Positions 34,558 to 47,254 of a DNA stretch of 64,000 nt are shown piece by piece. The position numbers were made by a program, and so were the translations under genes. Position 1 is the stretch's first letter; every line of letters begins with the position of its first letter. This stretch comes from Aegilops tauschii subsp. strangulata (lineage: Eukaryota; Streptophyta; Magnoliopsida; Poales; Poaceae). Location: NCBI RefSeq assembly GCF_002575655.3, contig NC_053037.3, forward strand, positions 448,229,793-448,293,792, in the 5' to 3' direction. The notes under the pieces were generated by a model, which was not told the DNA's origin, searched no databases, and saw nothing but the letters and a program-made list of their open reading frames with translations.

Positions 34558-37500
34558 ACAAGAATCTCATCCCGAGATTCAAGACGTGAGGTAAGAGGAA
34601 GGAGGGGACACAAAGCTAACACAATCTTCTCAATCCAGATTCCCTGCTCGAAGATGTTGATTCATTGCTTCAAATTGATCTTGGCGTCTTTGCTTTCGAG
34701 ATCTTCATCCAACGCGATGTTGACAGAAAGAAACTCTATAGGAATCGATCTCCTCGAAGATCGAGCAACTCAGGATCGGCTCATGGAAGTAGACGTGGGA
34801 ACATCTCTTGAGCTGAGACGTCCAAACACACATCAAGAGGGATGGAAATAAACAGATGACAAAAGTTCAATTTGGTAGGCAATAGTTCCATGCTTGAGTA
34901 AGATGGTGCACTAGTTTCAGAGTAGCGAGGAGTTAATTGCCCTTCATACCATAACGGGGCACCTTAGAGGAGGTGACTCGTGGAATTATTCCCTTAAGTG
35001 GCAAAAAGAATTACTTTTGATATTTAGATCATTGAAACTCTTTATACCAGCCTAAGGCAATTCACAATCGATCATTTGAAGGAGTCCGAAAGAATGACAT
35101 ACTCAGACTAGGATGGATGATGTGGACTACCTTGTTGAAGACAATGCATTGGATGATTTTGCTTATCATCAGGAATGGATGGGACCCACGGTAGACTGGC
35201 ACAACGGCGGGTGCAAGCTGGGAAAAAATGCAAATTCTGGGAATGATTCTAGTAACTGGGGAAAAACTCAACAGTCGAGAGTGATTCCATTGTTTGAATG
35301 GTTATAGCATAAAAGAAGAGACTGAGAGCACAAGAATCCCCAAGGAACAACTTCTAGAATAAGTCGCAAGAAAGCCTCATGGAGAGGATGGTCGAATTGC
35401 GCGATCAAGATACTACAATGATAGATCTTCGGACTAGGTGTGTCTGCGAGAACATCAACCCTGTCGGGACCTACATCATAGATCTTGGAAAAGTTCCAAC
35501 CATCATATCTGCCTGAGATTCAGATCTGGTTGGTAACAGGATATTTCAGACAACATGTCTGGAAAGAAAGTTTGCAACACTAACCAATGAGATGACGTTG
35601 CGAGATTCTCGGGAAATGAACTATGATAGCAAGCTGCAAAACATGAGCTGATTCTGCTACATACATGTGAACACACTGTCGAAGACAAGCATGACCACAT
35701 AGAAGTCTTACAACAAAACACTACTAGGTTCAGGTGGGGAACTATCATCGAGGATATCGAAGTCCTTGCATAAGTCTTGCTCTTAGGAAGGAACTCCTTC
35801 TCCTTGAACAAATCAATCAGTGGCTTGGCGTGCTAGGAAACGCATATGGATTGGAGGCGGCCAACCTATCAAACCATAGAGTACTTCGCACATAGGCGTG
35901 ACTAACTTGGGACGATTCCAGAGGAAGCAAAAACAATCTTTCTCGGATCCACGGCGGCAACTTACATCAAGTGCACGTGAACTTAGAGAGAGTCACTTCT
36001 TTCTTTCAACATATGCTTCATGAACGGAACAGGAAGGCATTGCTTACAAAGTTCCCAACACTAGCTTAATGTTCAACAAAATCATGGAGAGGATCAGGAT
36101 GTTGTCTATGGGCTCAACAATAATTAAAGTTTCCATAATTATGTGAACAAGGACATAGCATTGGCCAGACCAAAAGATATAATGGTGTATGCTCGAGGAA
36201 CAACCGCGAGTAAGATAACATTACGAATATTGTTGGTTCTGATTTGATTTGACAATAGCCCACACTCAAATCAAAGTTTGGACAAGACAATAGATCTAGC
36301 AATTGATCACGGAGATCAATCGATGAAGATATCATCTCTCTTCAACGTACATATACAAAGAGATATCCCTTTGGAATGAACTAAGTCAGATAAAGCTTTT
36401 ATCTTCCAACCCTCCAAGTTGTTGTTAGCTTAACCAACTAGCTTAGGGATATCCAACATGGATTCTTAGAGAAGGGGTGGTTTACAAGAAACCAACTTGA
36501 TCACGAGCTCAACATAATGGTCAGGGAACAACCTGGTGATACTTCCGAGAAGATATCCAAAAAATCACGAACCACCGGTATGTTACGAAGCTCGAGAACA
36601 ATCATGCTTTTCTAGGCAAGATGATATGATCAAATAAGCAAGGGATTGACACGATCCTAACTCATTGATCGAAGGGTGCACCAAGAAATATGGACTAGTA
36701 GCACGATCAATCTTAGAATGACAATTCAATAACCAACACGCTAAGAATGAGATTGTTGTCCATTAACTACCAAGCAACACGGTTGCTAGAAGTATTGTTT
36801 TCACACATCATAGTTCACTTGTCGGCATTCTGGTTGTAACCACCAACACAGATACCGAGGAATGAAGAATGATGGAGAGAAGTATCTCTGATTTAAGAAT
36901 TCATAAGAGGGTGTGCAATTCTCACGATACTCTTATGATGAAAGAGGGTGATACTCCGAGGTAGAACAGAACAAAAGCTGGATTGGCATTTTGATCTGTG
37001 GGATACAACTACTTTGACCCAATCCTAGAAATGGATGAGGTACTGGAGTTTGTTTCTCCTAGTCATTCTGAACTAGAACGGCTTGACGGGCCACAAGAAT
37101 AATAGGCATCGATGAACACGAATGCACAACTATTCCTGACTATCAATTGATAGAGTAGGGTCGGAATACAGCTGAGGAGGGTCAAATCAAGGAACATATA
37201 ACTTTTGAGTTGTGGAAGCATAGATTAGTATGTCGAACCAAGTTCAACAGGTTTCTTCCAGATAATCCATGCAGAGAGGTAGGACTGGCAGAGTCACAAC
37301 ATAGAATCGAGAACTCATCAAGAGCACTCTGGTTGTGATCTTTTGGTTCAACGAGGAACTTCTGCCATAATTGGTTCATGGTATTTGGAAGAAAAAAATA
37401 GTACGGACATCGAGGTCTATCACAAAGGTTACTAATATCCTAAAGGTATGAGCAACACTATCAACAGGAAGTAAGTAGAGTGAATCTTAGGTTCAGGAAC

Positions 37501-38145
37501 CCAGAAATAGAATGCCTACTATCTAAATGGCATCACAGGATGCTTTTGAGAATGATGGCCAGAATCATCACACTAAGAATATAAAGCATTGCTAGATTAC
37601 TGAGTGATCCTCTAAGACACCTAGGGTCATAATAATAGCTCCAACATATATGTCGAGGCAACAGAGTACCTCAACTCACCAATTAGTGTGGTTAAACTGG
37701 CCCAAAGAAACATCGGGAACATGGAGAAAAGATTTGCAAGTGCATCAGACTATTTAGAAACCTGGGATGACTCGGACAACATAACAGCTGTAAATGCTCA
37801 AAAAGATTTGAGAAATCTTGCAAAATGGTGGCATAACCACTTAACATCACAATATCAAGGTTTTGAGATCAACTGTCAACACACAGAAGTAGTAGGAACT
37901 GAACTGGGGCTTGAAACCATCAAGCATATAAGTCTACGGATTAGTAACACGTGATCCTGATGGAAATATGAGAAGCCTAGGTCTTAATCCCCGTAGAAAA
38001 GAAGAGGTTGACTCAGATCAGAAAGGCATAAGGTAAAGGAGTAAAAGAGCCTTACGTTCCCTTCCACAATCAATTCCCTTATATAACTAAAGAATTTCTA
38101 GACTCAACTTCGACCAGTTTGGCTTGGTAATCCTACAGGCAGTCA
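34558..38145 (-). other. Non-coding interior of the LARD-like element
   Basis: About 3.6 kb with no ORF longer than about 100 codons and no retroviral protein motif on either strand. Composition is even. The longest frames (for example 35503-35811 minus and 37688-37954 plus) show no family motif. Conserved non-coding interiors of about this size are usual for LARDs, possibly as RNA structure for packaging (family knowledge). Confidence 0.75.
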
Positions 38146-38147
38146 GA

Positions 38148-38160
38148 CTCTGATGCCAAA
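38148..38160 (-). other. Primer binding site of the LARD-like element
   Basis: Minus strand reads TTTGGCATCAGAGTC two to three bases after the LTR end TCCTGACA. This resembles the initiator-methionine tRNA site (TGGTATCAGAGC) with substitutions. Confidence 0.7.
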
Positions 38161-38162
38161 GC

Positions 38163-41100
38163 TGTCAGGACCCCGATCCTAAGTCACACCGATCTAGCAT
38201 GTAACACATCATATCACTTTGCGGCCTCACGCACAGTACTCCCACGGGTGCCACCTTACCTGGCCCGGGACCGTTTGCGCCTTTTGGCTCACGTATATGA
38301 TAGTGTTGCTAGCATCCATATGACAGAGAACCCGGGCCGACATGACTAGTCGTGAACCCAAAGTGGCACTAACTTACAGGGACAGGCATCCATGACCCAG
38401 CAACGAACGTGTCGGTCATCAGCGAGTGAATCCGGGCTGTAGCAAGCTAACAGGACTCCGGTAGACACCGCGTGACATTTCCCCGCAGGGACAGACACAG
38501 GAACGAAGAAGGACACATGCTGGCCAGCCTAAGTGTTCCGGAGCAGTAGCAAGATACCATGGCTCAGTGGAAGCACTAGGAGACATTTCCCGGTAAGAGA
38601 GGCTACCAAGGATAAACAACTAGGTTGTCGGATCCCACACATACCAAGCATTTCAATAACATACACACAATATGCTCGATATGTGCAAATACAACATGGC
38701 ATCACAACATAACTCTATGACTCAAAGTATTTATTCATTAGGCTCCGAAGAGCCAGATATTACAAACATGAGTCTGATGACCCAGCATTCAAGTCTTTCA
38801 AGCAACAAGCACATGCGGAAGCATAAACATGTATGAGTACAGACACCTGAAAAGAGAGCAGGCTAGTAAGCCTATCTATCTACAAGACCCTCCAAAGGGT
38901 ACAAGATCATAGCTGAGGTAACAAGCTAAACGTCGAAGTCCACGCGGAGCTACTAGTGAGACTGAAGTCTCTCTACAAAAACATAAATTAAGAAAACGTG
39001 AGTACAAATGTACCCAACAAGACTTACATCAGAACTAGCTACATATGCATCAGTATCAACAAAGGGGGTGGTGGAGTTTAACTGTAGCAAGCCAGCTTTG
39101 ACTCGGTGGCTATCCTGAACTACGACTGCAAGTAACTCTTTTGAGGTGGCGCACACGAGTCCACATATTCACCAAATCAATACACCACAATGGATCCGCT
39201 CCCGTCTCCCTACGAGAATGGCATGCATAGCACTCACGCTTATCTTGCGCATTTTAGAGTATCCACTTTCACTTGTCTATGAACTGTATAGGCAACTCAG
39301 AGGTCATTTACCGCGGACGCGGCTATTCGAATAGATGATGTTAACCCTGCAGGGGTGTACTTCTTCACACACGCTCTCGCCACTTACCGCCATGTACACG
39401 TTATGTATCTCGGCAACCTTCAAGCGAAAGCCTGGCGAGGGTGTCGGCCACGACCTGACTAACCACACAAGTCCGTAGTGCAGGTTTATCGCCTATTCAG
39501 GTTCCATCCGCAGGGAGTCCGGCCGAGATTTCCACATATGGCCCCGAACTATGTGTGCAGGGTTCCGGAGGCACCAAACGGGCGTCCCGGTACACCATGC
39601 CATGTGCCTACCGCATCACAGCCCACCCCTCGGGTCAGCGCTGCGCACGGCCTCCAGCATACTACAAACACCAGAAACTACTTGCAACTCCCCGGCAGAG
39701 GACAGGGGCGGTTAATAAGTCTAGAGGGTCCATTGGTTTCGGGCCCAACGCGTGGTAGTAGCTGTTCATGGATCACAAACACATAACTCAGTTCCTGAGG
39801 ACGGGTTCAATGAGACAACCCACCATGTACTCCTACATGGCCGCTCACCGCTACCTTTACCAAATCGTGTTCACACACTTAGCTCACACACAGTAGGACA
39901 TGTTCATCACCATTCCAATTCATCCCCGATGAATCAGACCTGACTCAACTCTAAGCAGTAGGAGGCATGACAAACAAGCATGAATGAGTAGGCACATCAG
40001 GGCTCAGACAACTCCTACTCATGCTAGTGGGTTTCATCTATTTACTGTGGCAATGACAAGTCATGCAGATGAAAAGGGGTTCAACTACTGCAGCATGTAA
40101 CAGATGAATTGTTGTTGTCCTAATGTAATAAAAGAGAGAAGGAGCGAGAGAGTGGGATTGTATCGGAATGAACAAGGGGGTTTTGCTTGCCTGGCACTTC
40201 TAAAGATAGTATAGCTCTTCATCGGTATCATCGAACTCATCGTCGGATCACGTCTATCGATAGGGAACAACCACCGGCAACAGAGAAGGAACACAATCAA
40301 TGCAATGCATAATATGATGCATGATCATGACATGTAAATATGCTGTGATTTGAGCTAATGCAACTAGCAACAGGTTAAATGGAGTTGGTTTGAAGCCAAG
40401 ATTCAAATTGAAACTCCACATGTGGATACTCAAATGCCATTTATAAGATTGGTCCTAAACAGCAGCTATAAGTTGTTCTAACATGCATGAAAATGGTATG
40501 GATGGATAGATTGGATTTTTCTGATCATTTTTCATATATAATTTATTTCATTCTGAGCTATAGATTATTTTGTATGATTTTTAGAAGTTTACACTATTTT
40601 CTGGAATTTTGTGAATTATTTTAAACCCAGAAAATGTTTAACTGCGTCAGCGTTGTGCAAGCATGACATCAGCGGTCAACAGACCGTGCCAGGTCAAACC
40701 TGACGTGTGGGTTCCGCATGTCAGCCTCTCCTCTAACTAAGTTATTAATTAGCACTAATTTAACCCTAAGTCTAAACTAATTCGGGCCTGGCCCACATGT
40801 CAGTGGGTCAGGGGGCAGTCAAACCCCTGGTCAACTTGGTCAAACTCGCCGGTGTTTAGCCGCCGGCGGGGTCAGCGGCGCTCTTGTGCCTCGGGTTTCC
40901 TCTACGGGGCACTGTTCGATACGCCGATGGGCTCTACGGAGAGTTGGCGCGACGGCGCGTCGGAAGGTTGTGGTTTCCGGGGCTGGGGTGGCCGGAGTCA
41001 ACGGCGGCGAGGTCATCCGCGGTGGCCGGAGTTCGGGCGACCACGGAATAGCTGTTGTGGCGTGAAAACGGAGGGCTACTTGCGCTAGGCATGCTCTCCG

Positions 41101-42198
41101 GGGTTCCACGAACGCGTTGGAGTCGCCGGGGTGACCAAATGGTCATCGGAGCTGCGTCGACGGCGAGCTCGGGCGGTGGCGTGCTACAGTCAGCAAGAGG
41201 GCGACGGCTACGGTGAGAAAAGGGTAGCGGGGTTAGGGGGGTTAGATGCAGGAGCTCACGGCGGGGTCGACGGTGGTCTTGGAGAGCTCGGGGAGGGGCT
41301 GATGAGGTCGTGCGGCCGCCGCCGATCTCGGGGCAGAGGCGGCGAAGATGGCGGGGCAGAAGGTGATGCAGGGCGTCTGGCGTCGTGCGAGCTGACGGAG
41401 AGGCGCAGGCGATGGAGGCGGAGCCCGTGGACAGGTCGGAGAGGCCAGGGGAGCACGGTGGCTGCGGGTTTCACGGCGGCGAGCGCTTGGAGGTTGCGGC
41501 CATGGAGAGAAGAGGGCGAGAGAGAGGGCAGAGGGTGAGAGTGAAACGTCCAGGGGGTCGGGGTGGCGCCGAAGAGAAGGCCCGAGGCATCGTGGCGGCC
41601 TCGGCGACGCAGGCGAGCAGGGAGGTGCGTGGCGCCGCGGGCGCGCGGGCGCTGTCTCCCTCCTCTGCCTACTGGCAAAGGTAGGTGATGACTGGCATGG
41701 GCCAGGTGGGCCGTCCCAGCCAGGTGGGTGGCCTATGGCCTTTTCTCTCTCTCTTTTTTAGTTTTTTTGGTTTTTCTATTTATTCTGTTCTGTTTTGAAT
41801 TAGTAAAAATACCAATACATTTTGTAAAATCCTGAAAATAATTGTGGGCACTTTTGAAAATATTTCCAATAGCCCTCAAATGCTTTCAAGATTATTTGGA
41901 CATTTAATTTTTTTATAGAATTTAAATGTCCAAATTCAAATACTTATGATTTAATTCAAAAATCCAGAATGTCCTAGAGAAGTGTTAACCATTTTTGTCA
42001 GAGGTTCTGGACCAAAACAAAAATGATGGACATTTATGAAGGGCATGTTGGGTTCATTGAAAAGATTTAATTTTGACCCTAGTTGAATTTCATTTGCTGC
42101 TAGGGTTTATCGGTCCCCATTTCAAGTTTCAGATAAAATTAGACATGATGCATGGATGCAAAGCCACTATTTACAAACATGAATCTAGGTTTGTGACA
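38163..42198 (-). repeat. LARD-like element, right LTR (5' LTR in sense)
   Basis: 4036 bp, TGTCAGGACCCCGATCC...TTTGTGACA, direct repeat of 30525-34542. Its CT microsatellite (about 41744-41753) is shorter than in the left LTR, a simple length change since insertion. Confidence 0.92.
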
Positions 42199-42409
42199 GT
42201 GTAGGAAATATCAAGCACAAACTCATTCTCGTCAAATTCTTCGGGAGTGCCTTAATCCAAACCATGTGGCCGCACATCTGGACTTATGTCTTACGTTTTT
42301 CATTACCGACGAATTGGTGTCCATGGTGTGTGCCTGGTTGACATGAAATGGTAGTTACATATGCAGTCTAAATATAAGCGATTAGTACCGGGTGATCGTG
42401 TAATATATA
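42199..42409. other. Short flank between LARD-like element and Helitron
   Basis: 211 bp, starting with the GTGTA target copy. No recognised content. It ends TAATATATA just before the Helitron terminus. Confidence 0.5.
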
Positions 42410-44309
42410 CTAGTAGAATGCCTCTGCGTTGCTACGGGCATTAAAAAAAATTGGTTGTAGCTATTTTTAACTTTTTACTGGTTCCATATGTTAACATAAT
42501 GCATGTCAAATTTTACCGCTATATAAAAGATAGCTAGTAATAGACATTTTTTAAAAATCCTTTCAATAAGAAAATGTAATTTGACTATGTGTACATAGAA
42601 AGACTTATCAGATCTGATGCAAAAAATAAAGTGAGTGTTATAGAAACGTTGATAGCACTTGGATGCCTTTTATGCTTAAGATCGACCGTCTCACGAATTT
42701 GGTCCATTGTTATTATCCATTAATTAAAGACAACACATGGAGGATTTTGAACCCTTCAAACAAATGCTCCAATGTACTACTACAACCAAAAAATTGATTG
42801 CATTATGCAGTTGCCTAGAAAACTATTACATGCAAAATTAGGGACTTAAAACCATACCATTTAGGAACCATGGAACCACAAAATATTTGAGCCCTTCCGC
42901 ATCTATTATTCATAGCTCACGAGATTTTGGACAGACCTCATCTACTTTTCTTGGCTCAAAAGTATCAAGGCCCCTCCGGCTGGGCTCAGCTTCTAGGATA
43001 TTTCTTCTTTGAAGGCTAGGAAAACAGTCATCCGGTATCTGATATGATTGTTGGCAATCGTAAATGATACTTATAATTACTTGATGTTTTCATGAACAAT
43101 ATGTAAGTAGTAAAGTATTTATAATCAACATCTTTCATTTACCATCTTCTCATCTCGGGTGCAACTGCAGTAGCTTGATCTAACAACACCCTACTGGAAT
43201 ATAGTCACAGAATGTGCTTTAATTAGAAACACAATAATCAAGTATTCAATCACATTGAATGTAATAATTTAAGTTCAACAATAATGAATAACGTGATATT
43301 GTTTATCAATAGTTTTGCTCTTAGCATGGTAACCATTCCAATGACCATTGCGCACAACTTCAACCTTTCTGGATCTCTAACATTAGATAGCCCCATGTAA
43401 ATTGCATACATGTAATCCTTGTAAATATTTTGCCCAGTAGGCTTTTAACCAACTGTTTTTTTATGAAAAGGCCAGTTAAGTGAATGATAACATTGCGAGT
43501 GGATTCATGGTAAGATCATGCCAACTTTCACAAGTATATCAGCAAGACAACTCCATCTAGGAGATTCTCTAAGGAGAAAAAAAAATCCTATTCTACACAT
43601 ATGGCAAACCTGCATCATATAGCACTACAAATTAATGCTTGACATTCAATTTGAGTTTATATTTTGTTCCATCCATATACATGGTATATAATATTGCATT
43701 TAAAAATATAAATTTGTATCATTATGAGCAGCAAATATTGCATCATACTCCTACTAAATTAAATAAGCCAAACTCGAAGCATGAAATTATGCCCTGGGTC
43801 ATGTTCTACTGAAGAAGAAAAACCTTAGGTTTATAGATCTGATTCAAGTGGAATAAGGAGGGATCAAACAAATGAATGAATCACACAACATCTCATTGCT
43901 ACAACGGAACCCATCGGTCTCCTTCTCGCTGGCGCCGTGGAACCCCATTTGGCTATTTCCTCCACCCCTGCCCTCAACATCTTCTAAAACATGTCCTCTA
44001 CCGCCCTTGACGTCTTCTCCGCCAGCGCCGTCGCAAAGCCATGTCAACCATGTTTCACTTTACGCATCACGTATCACAAGTACTACTACTCAACCATGCA
44101 TATGAGTGAAGTATAGAAATGGATCTCTATTACAGTAATATCTACACAACATAATTAGTTTGCCGAGTAACACTTGTATATTTGAACTTTGGAGGGTATT
44201 ACAAATCACTAAAAACGGTGTCAGAAGCTATTAATCAATATTTTGTCTACAGTAGACCTACGTACCATCTGGAAAACTCTCGACGTGGCTGAAATTTTTG
44301 ATTGGATAT

Positions 44310-44580
44310 ACATTGTCATGGCTGACAATCTCCCACGAGCTAAAGTTCTCAAAAGTGTTAAAGAGCATAATTATTATGGATTTTCTAGATAAAAAAGATT
44401 GTAAGATTGCCATGGCTGACAATCTCCCATAGGCTAAAGCTCTCAAAAGTGTTAAACATCATAGTTATTATGGATTTTCTAGGTAAAAAAGATTGTAAGA
44501 TTGTCATGGCTGACAATCTCCCACAGGCTAAAGCTATGAAAAGTGTTAAACATCATGGTTATTATGGATTTTCTTGATAA
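44310..44580. repeat. 94-bp tandem repeat, three units
   Basis: CATGGCTGACAATCTCCCA starts near 44317, 44411 and 44505, each followed by AAAAGTGTTAAA, then TTATTATGGATTTTCT. Period is 94 bp with a few substitutions. Confidence 0.92.
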
Positions 44581-45031
44581 AGGACAATGTATGTAAGTCC
44601 AAACTTGTAGACCCTAATGATCTGCTCACAGTGATATAGTAAACAACTGATTTCCAGTTCTTCTTTACCAATAATCTGCAACCAACCCGTGTATTTAGGT
44701 ATAAAATTGTTTCTATAAATATTCATACTAATTTGTTGAGTTCTAAGACATGCAAAATATACTTTCAACAGGGGTACAATATTAATCAAGATAAATTTAT
44801 GGCTTCAGGTCTAATACTATAGTGGTTCTCTCACATAGTGTATGTTGTAAGATTTTTTTTGTTTAGTTAAATAGTGGATAAAAAAATCTAAGCCACCCAA
44901 CCAAATTTGTAAACCGCTTCTACAAAATCCAAACAAAACTTAGTACTTCAATTAGACAATTTCACAATCAAACAAAGCATCAATTAAATAGTGTTAGTCC
45001 CAAGTGTACGAATCACTTACAACAAAGCTCG

Positions 45032-45189
45032 CTCACCCGTCCAGCTACCTCATCAATCTCGTATCCAAACTTCTTCACAGCCTCTGTGTAGTCGCTGGTG
45101 ATGTCGAGGTTGCCCAATGTTGTTGGTTAGAATGTGGGCCTGCAGGTAATCCATGAACAGGTTGTAGTTCTGCTTGGGATCAATCTTTG
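45032..45189 (-). pseudogene. Fragment similar to plant alpha-1,4-glucan phosphorylase
   Basis: Minus-strand translation gives IDPKQNYNLFMDYLQAH then LTNNIG, and in the next frame NLDITSDYTEAVKKFGYEID then EVA. This corresponds to the conserved stretch of plant starch/glucan phosphorylases (pattern DPKQ.Y.L.MEFLQGR.LTNAIGNL followed by YAEALKKLG). One extra base between IG and NL breaks the frame. A GTGAGC that could be an intron donor follows. Only about 50 residues are present, in the Helitron's own orientation, as expected for a captured exon. Identification is from motif memory, not a search. Confidence 0.7.
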
Positions 45190-45237
45190 GTACGTGTCAA
45201 TCCGTCTAGTATAAGAGTGATCTAAACTCATTTATCA

Positions 45238-46618
45238 AATACCCTTCTCTAAACAAACTCATGTGAGAAAATGAATCTAGGAAGTGTAAATTAGTAGCAG
45301 TAAGAATTGTAAGAAGCCCTCAGCTCAAACTATAATATAGCTAAAATAATAATTAATTTAACAATTGTGATACACATATGAATTAAACAACCACTTGATC
45401 AAAGATTCAATAGTTGGAACACTACAATATTCTTTATATGGACATATATTAAAGACATTTAGGCATTTATAGTTGGAACACCACATCTCGTTACTTCTGC
45501 TGCCACGCTGTTCTCTCTGTCAAATTAATAAGTGATTGCATCAGAACATAGCAGATATCTTGATCAACTCCTAACAAGATTGAAGCCAACATTGAAATCT
45601 GCAGGAAGATCGTGGATTAGCAATCCGAGAAACGAAATAATCATTAAAATAATAATCAAGATGTTGTAATCCCTTGATATATACGCATGGCGATTACATA
45701 ATAGTGTAAAAAACTGATTGGAACAATACAAACAGAACTGAAAGTTTCCTGTTAAGTTAGGAAATCAGAAGCATTGTTCAGCTTGCTAAAATCATGCTTC
45801 ATTTAACAACATGAGAGCTCAAACTAAGTTCAGGTGGCTTTTGTTCAAGAGTGGTCATGAATTGTTCAGCAAAACAAAAAGAAGTGCATGCGATTTTACC
45901 AGACAGCGCGACAGCAAGCACATAGAATAATACCCTGCTCTAAACAAACTCATGTGAGAAAATGAATCTAGAAAGTGTAAATTAGTAGCAGTAAGAATTG
46001 TAAGAAGCCCTCGGCTCAAACTATAATATAGCTAAAATAATAATTAATTTAACAGTTATGATACATATATGAATTAAACAACCACTTGATCAAAGATTCA
46101 ATAGTTGGAACACTACAATTTTCTTTATATGGACATATATTAAAGACAATTTAGGCATTTATAGTTGGAACACCACATCTCGTTACTTTTGCTGCCACGC
46201 CGTTCTCTCTGTCAAATTAATAAGTGATTGCATCAGAACATAGCAGATATCTTGATCAACTCCTAACAGGATTGAAGTCAACATTGAAATCTGCAGGAAG
46301 ATCGTGGATCAGCAATCTGAGAAAGGAAATAATCATAAAAATAATAATCAAGATGTTGTAATCCCTTGATATATACGCATGGCGATTACATAATAGTGTA
46401 AAAAACTGATTGGAACAATACAAATAGAACTAAAAGTTTCCTGTTAAGTTAGGAAATCAGAAGCATTGTTCAGCTTGCTAAAATCATGCTTCATTTAACA
46501 ACATGAGAGCTCAAACTAAGTTCAAGTGGCTTTTGTTCAAGAGTGGTCATGAATTGTTCAGCAAAACAAAAAGTGCATGTGATTTGACCAGACAGCGCGA
46601 CAGCAAGCGCATAGAACA
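45238..46618. repeat. 690-bp tandem duplication, two copies
   Basis: Copy 1 is about 45238-45928 and copy 2 about 45929-46618, offset 691 bp. Both run from AATACCCT..CTCTAAACAAA to GACAGCGCGACAGCAAGC. They are about 97% identical by eye, so the duplication is recent relative to the repeat decay around it. Confidence 0.92.
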
Positions 46619-46639
46619 CACACACACACACACACACAC
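46616..46639. repeat. (CA)n microsatellite
   Basis: Twelve uninterrupted CA units at the end of the second 690-bp copy. Copy 1 lacks the expansion (it reads CATAGAATAATACC). Confidence 0.95.
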
Positions 46640-47254
46640 TCAGTAATGACAGCAATCGCACAGTGGCAGGGGCACACCACACACACAACAATAGTAACAA
46701 GCGCACATCTGCAAGCAAGCACGCATGCTAGCGGGTACGAAAAGCTATATGGTGGCTTGTCTCCCTCAACCTCACTGGCAACCAAATTGACCTCATGACC
46801 TCATGCCCACCCTGTCTCTCCCGCTCTCCCTTCCATCCAACGCTGTCCAGCCTTCCAGCTGTCGTTCTCGTATTACTCCGGACCAGGACCACCCCGTCTA
46901 TCTCCGATCAGCCTCCTTCCTCTCGTCTCCTCTCTCCAATCCCCGCTGCCACCTGCCTTTCTAGCAGATCGGGGTAGAGCAAGGCATCGAGTGATGGTCC
47001 AAACCTGTCTTACAAGGGATCAAGGTCAGGCCGGCACCTCCGATGTGACGGCGGCGACGGGTGGAGAAGGGAGACGGTCGACGACCCGAGAGACTGGGAC
47101 CGAGAGGAGCGGAGTTTCGTGTGGGGGTGGAGTTTTTTTGTGCGTGCATAGGGGGAAGTGGAGACGAAAAAACCAGACAAATAAACCAGATGAAAGTGGG
47201 AGACGAAAAAAACCGTGGAGGCTATCCTACCAAGTGAGACATTAGGAGTAGAGA

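Larger units (their letters stand above)
30525..42198 (-). mobile_element. LARD-like LTR retrotransposon (long LTRs, non-coding interior)
   Basis: The element is 11,674 bp: LTRs of 4018 and 4036 bp flanking 3620 bp of internal DNA. Target duplications are ATGTA (30520-30524) and GTGTA (42199-42203), one mismatch. Ends are TGtCAGGACCCC...TTGTGACA; the left copy begins TGCC. On the minus strand there is a primer binding site next to the right LTR and a polypurine tract next to the left LTR. I found no gag or pol motif on either strand. This is the structure of the large retrotransposon derivatives described in Triticeae. The LTRs differ at about 15 of the first 370 bp by eye (about 4%), so it is older than the element at 10518. 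I do not name the family. Confidence 0.9.
42410..47254 (-). mobile_element. Candidate Helitron with captured gene fragment
   Basis: On the minus strand the 5' end reads TCTCTACTCCTAATG, preceded by A (host). The 3' end is a hairpin (GCCCGTAGCAACGCAGAGGC) followed by ATTCTA and CTAG, then a host T. TC...CTRR ends, a 3' hairpin and A^T insertion are the Helitron hallmarks, and the TCTCTACT start is typical of grasses. Length is 4845 bp. No Rep/helicase ORF is present, so it is non-autonomous. The interior holds a glucan phosphorylase-like fragment, a 94-bp triplication, a 690-bp tandem duplication and GC-rich leader-like pieces near 46800-47230. Pairing of this 5' end with this 3' end is the simplest reading; a related 5' end at 49767 is an alternative. 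Confidence 0.65.

Noticed and set aside
33577..41678. GC-rich ORFs inside the 4-kb LTRs (for example 33577-33927 and 41256-41678, minus)
   Set aside because: The two LTR copies do not keep the same frame or termini, so selection on a protein is unlikely.
46491..46785. Minus-strand ORFs with a VCVCVCV stretch
   Set aside because: Product of the (CA)n microsatellite, with no other support.
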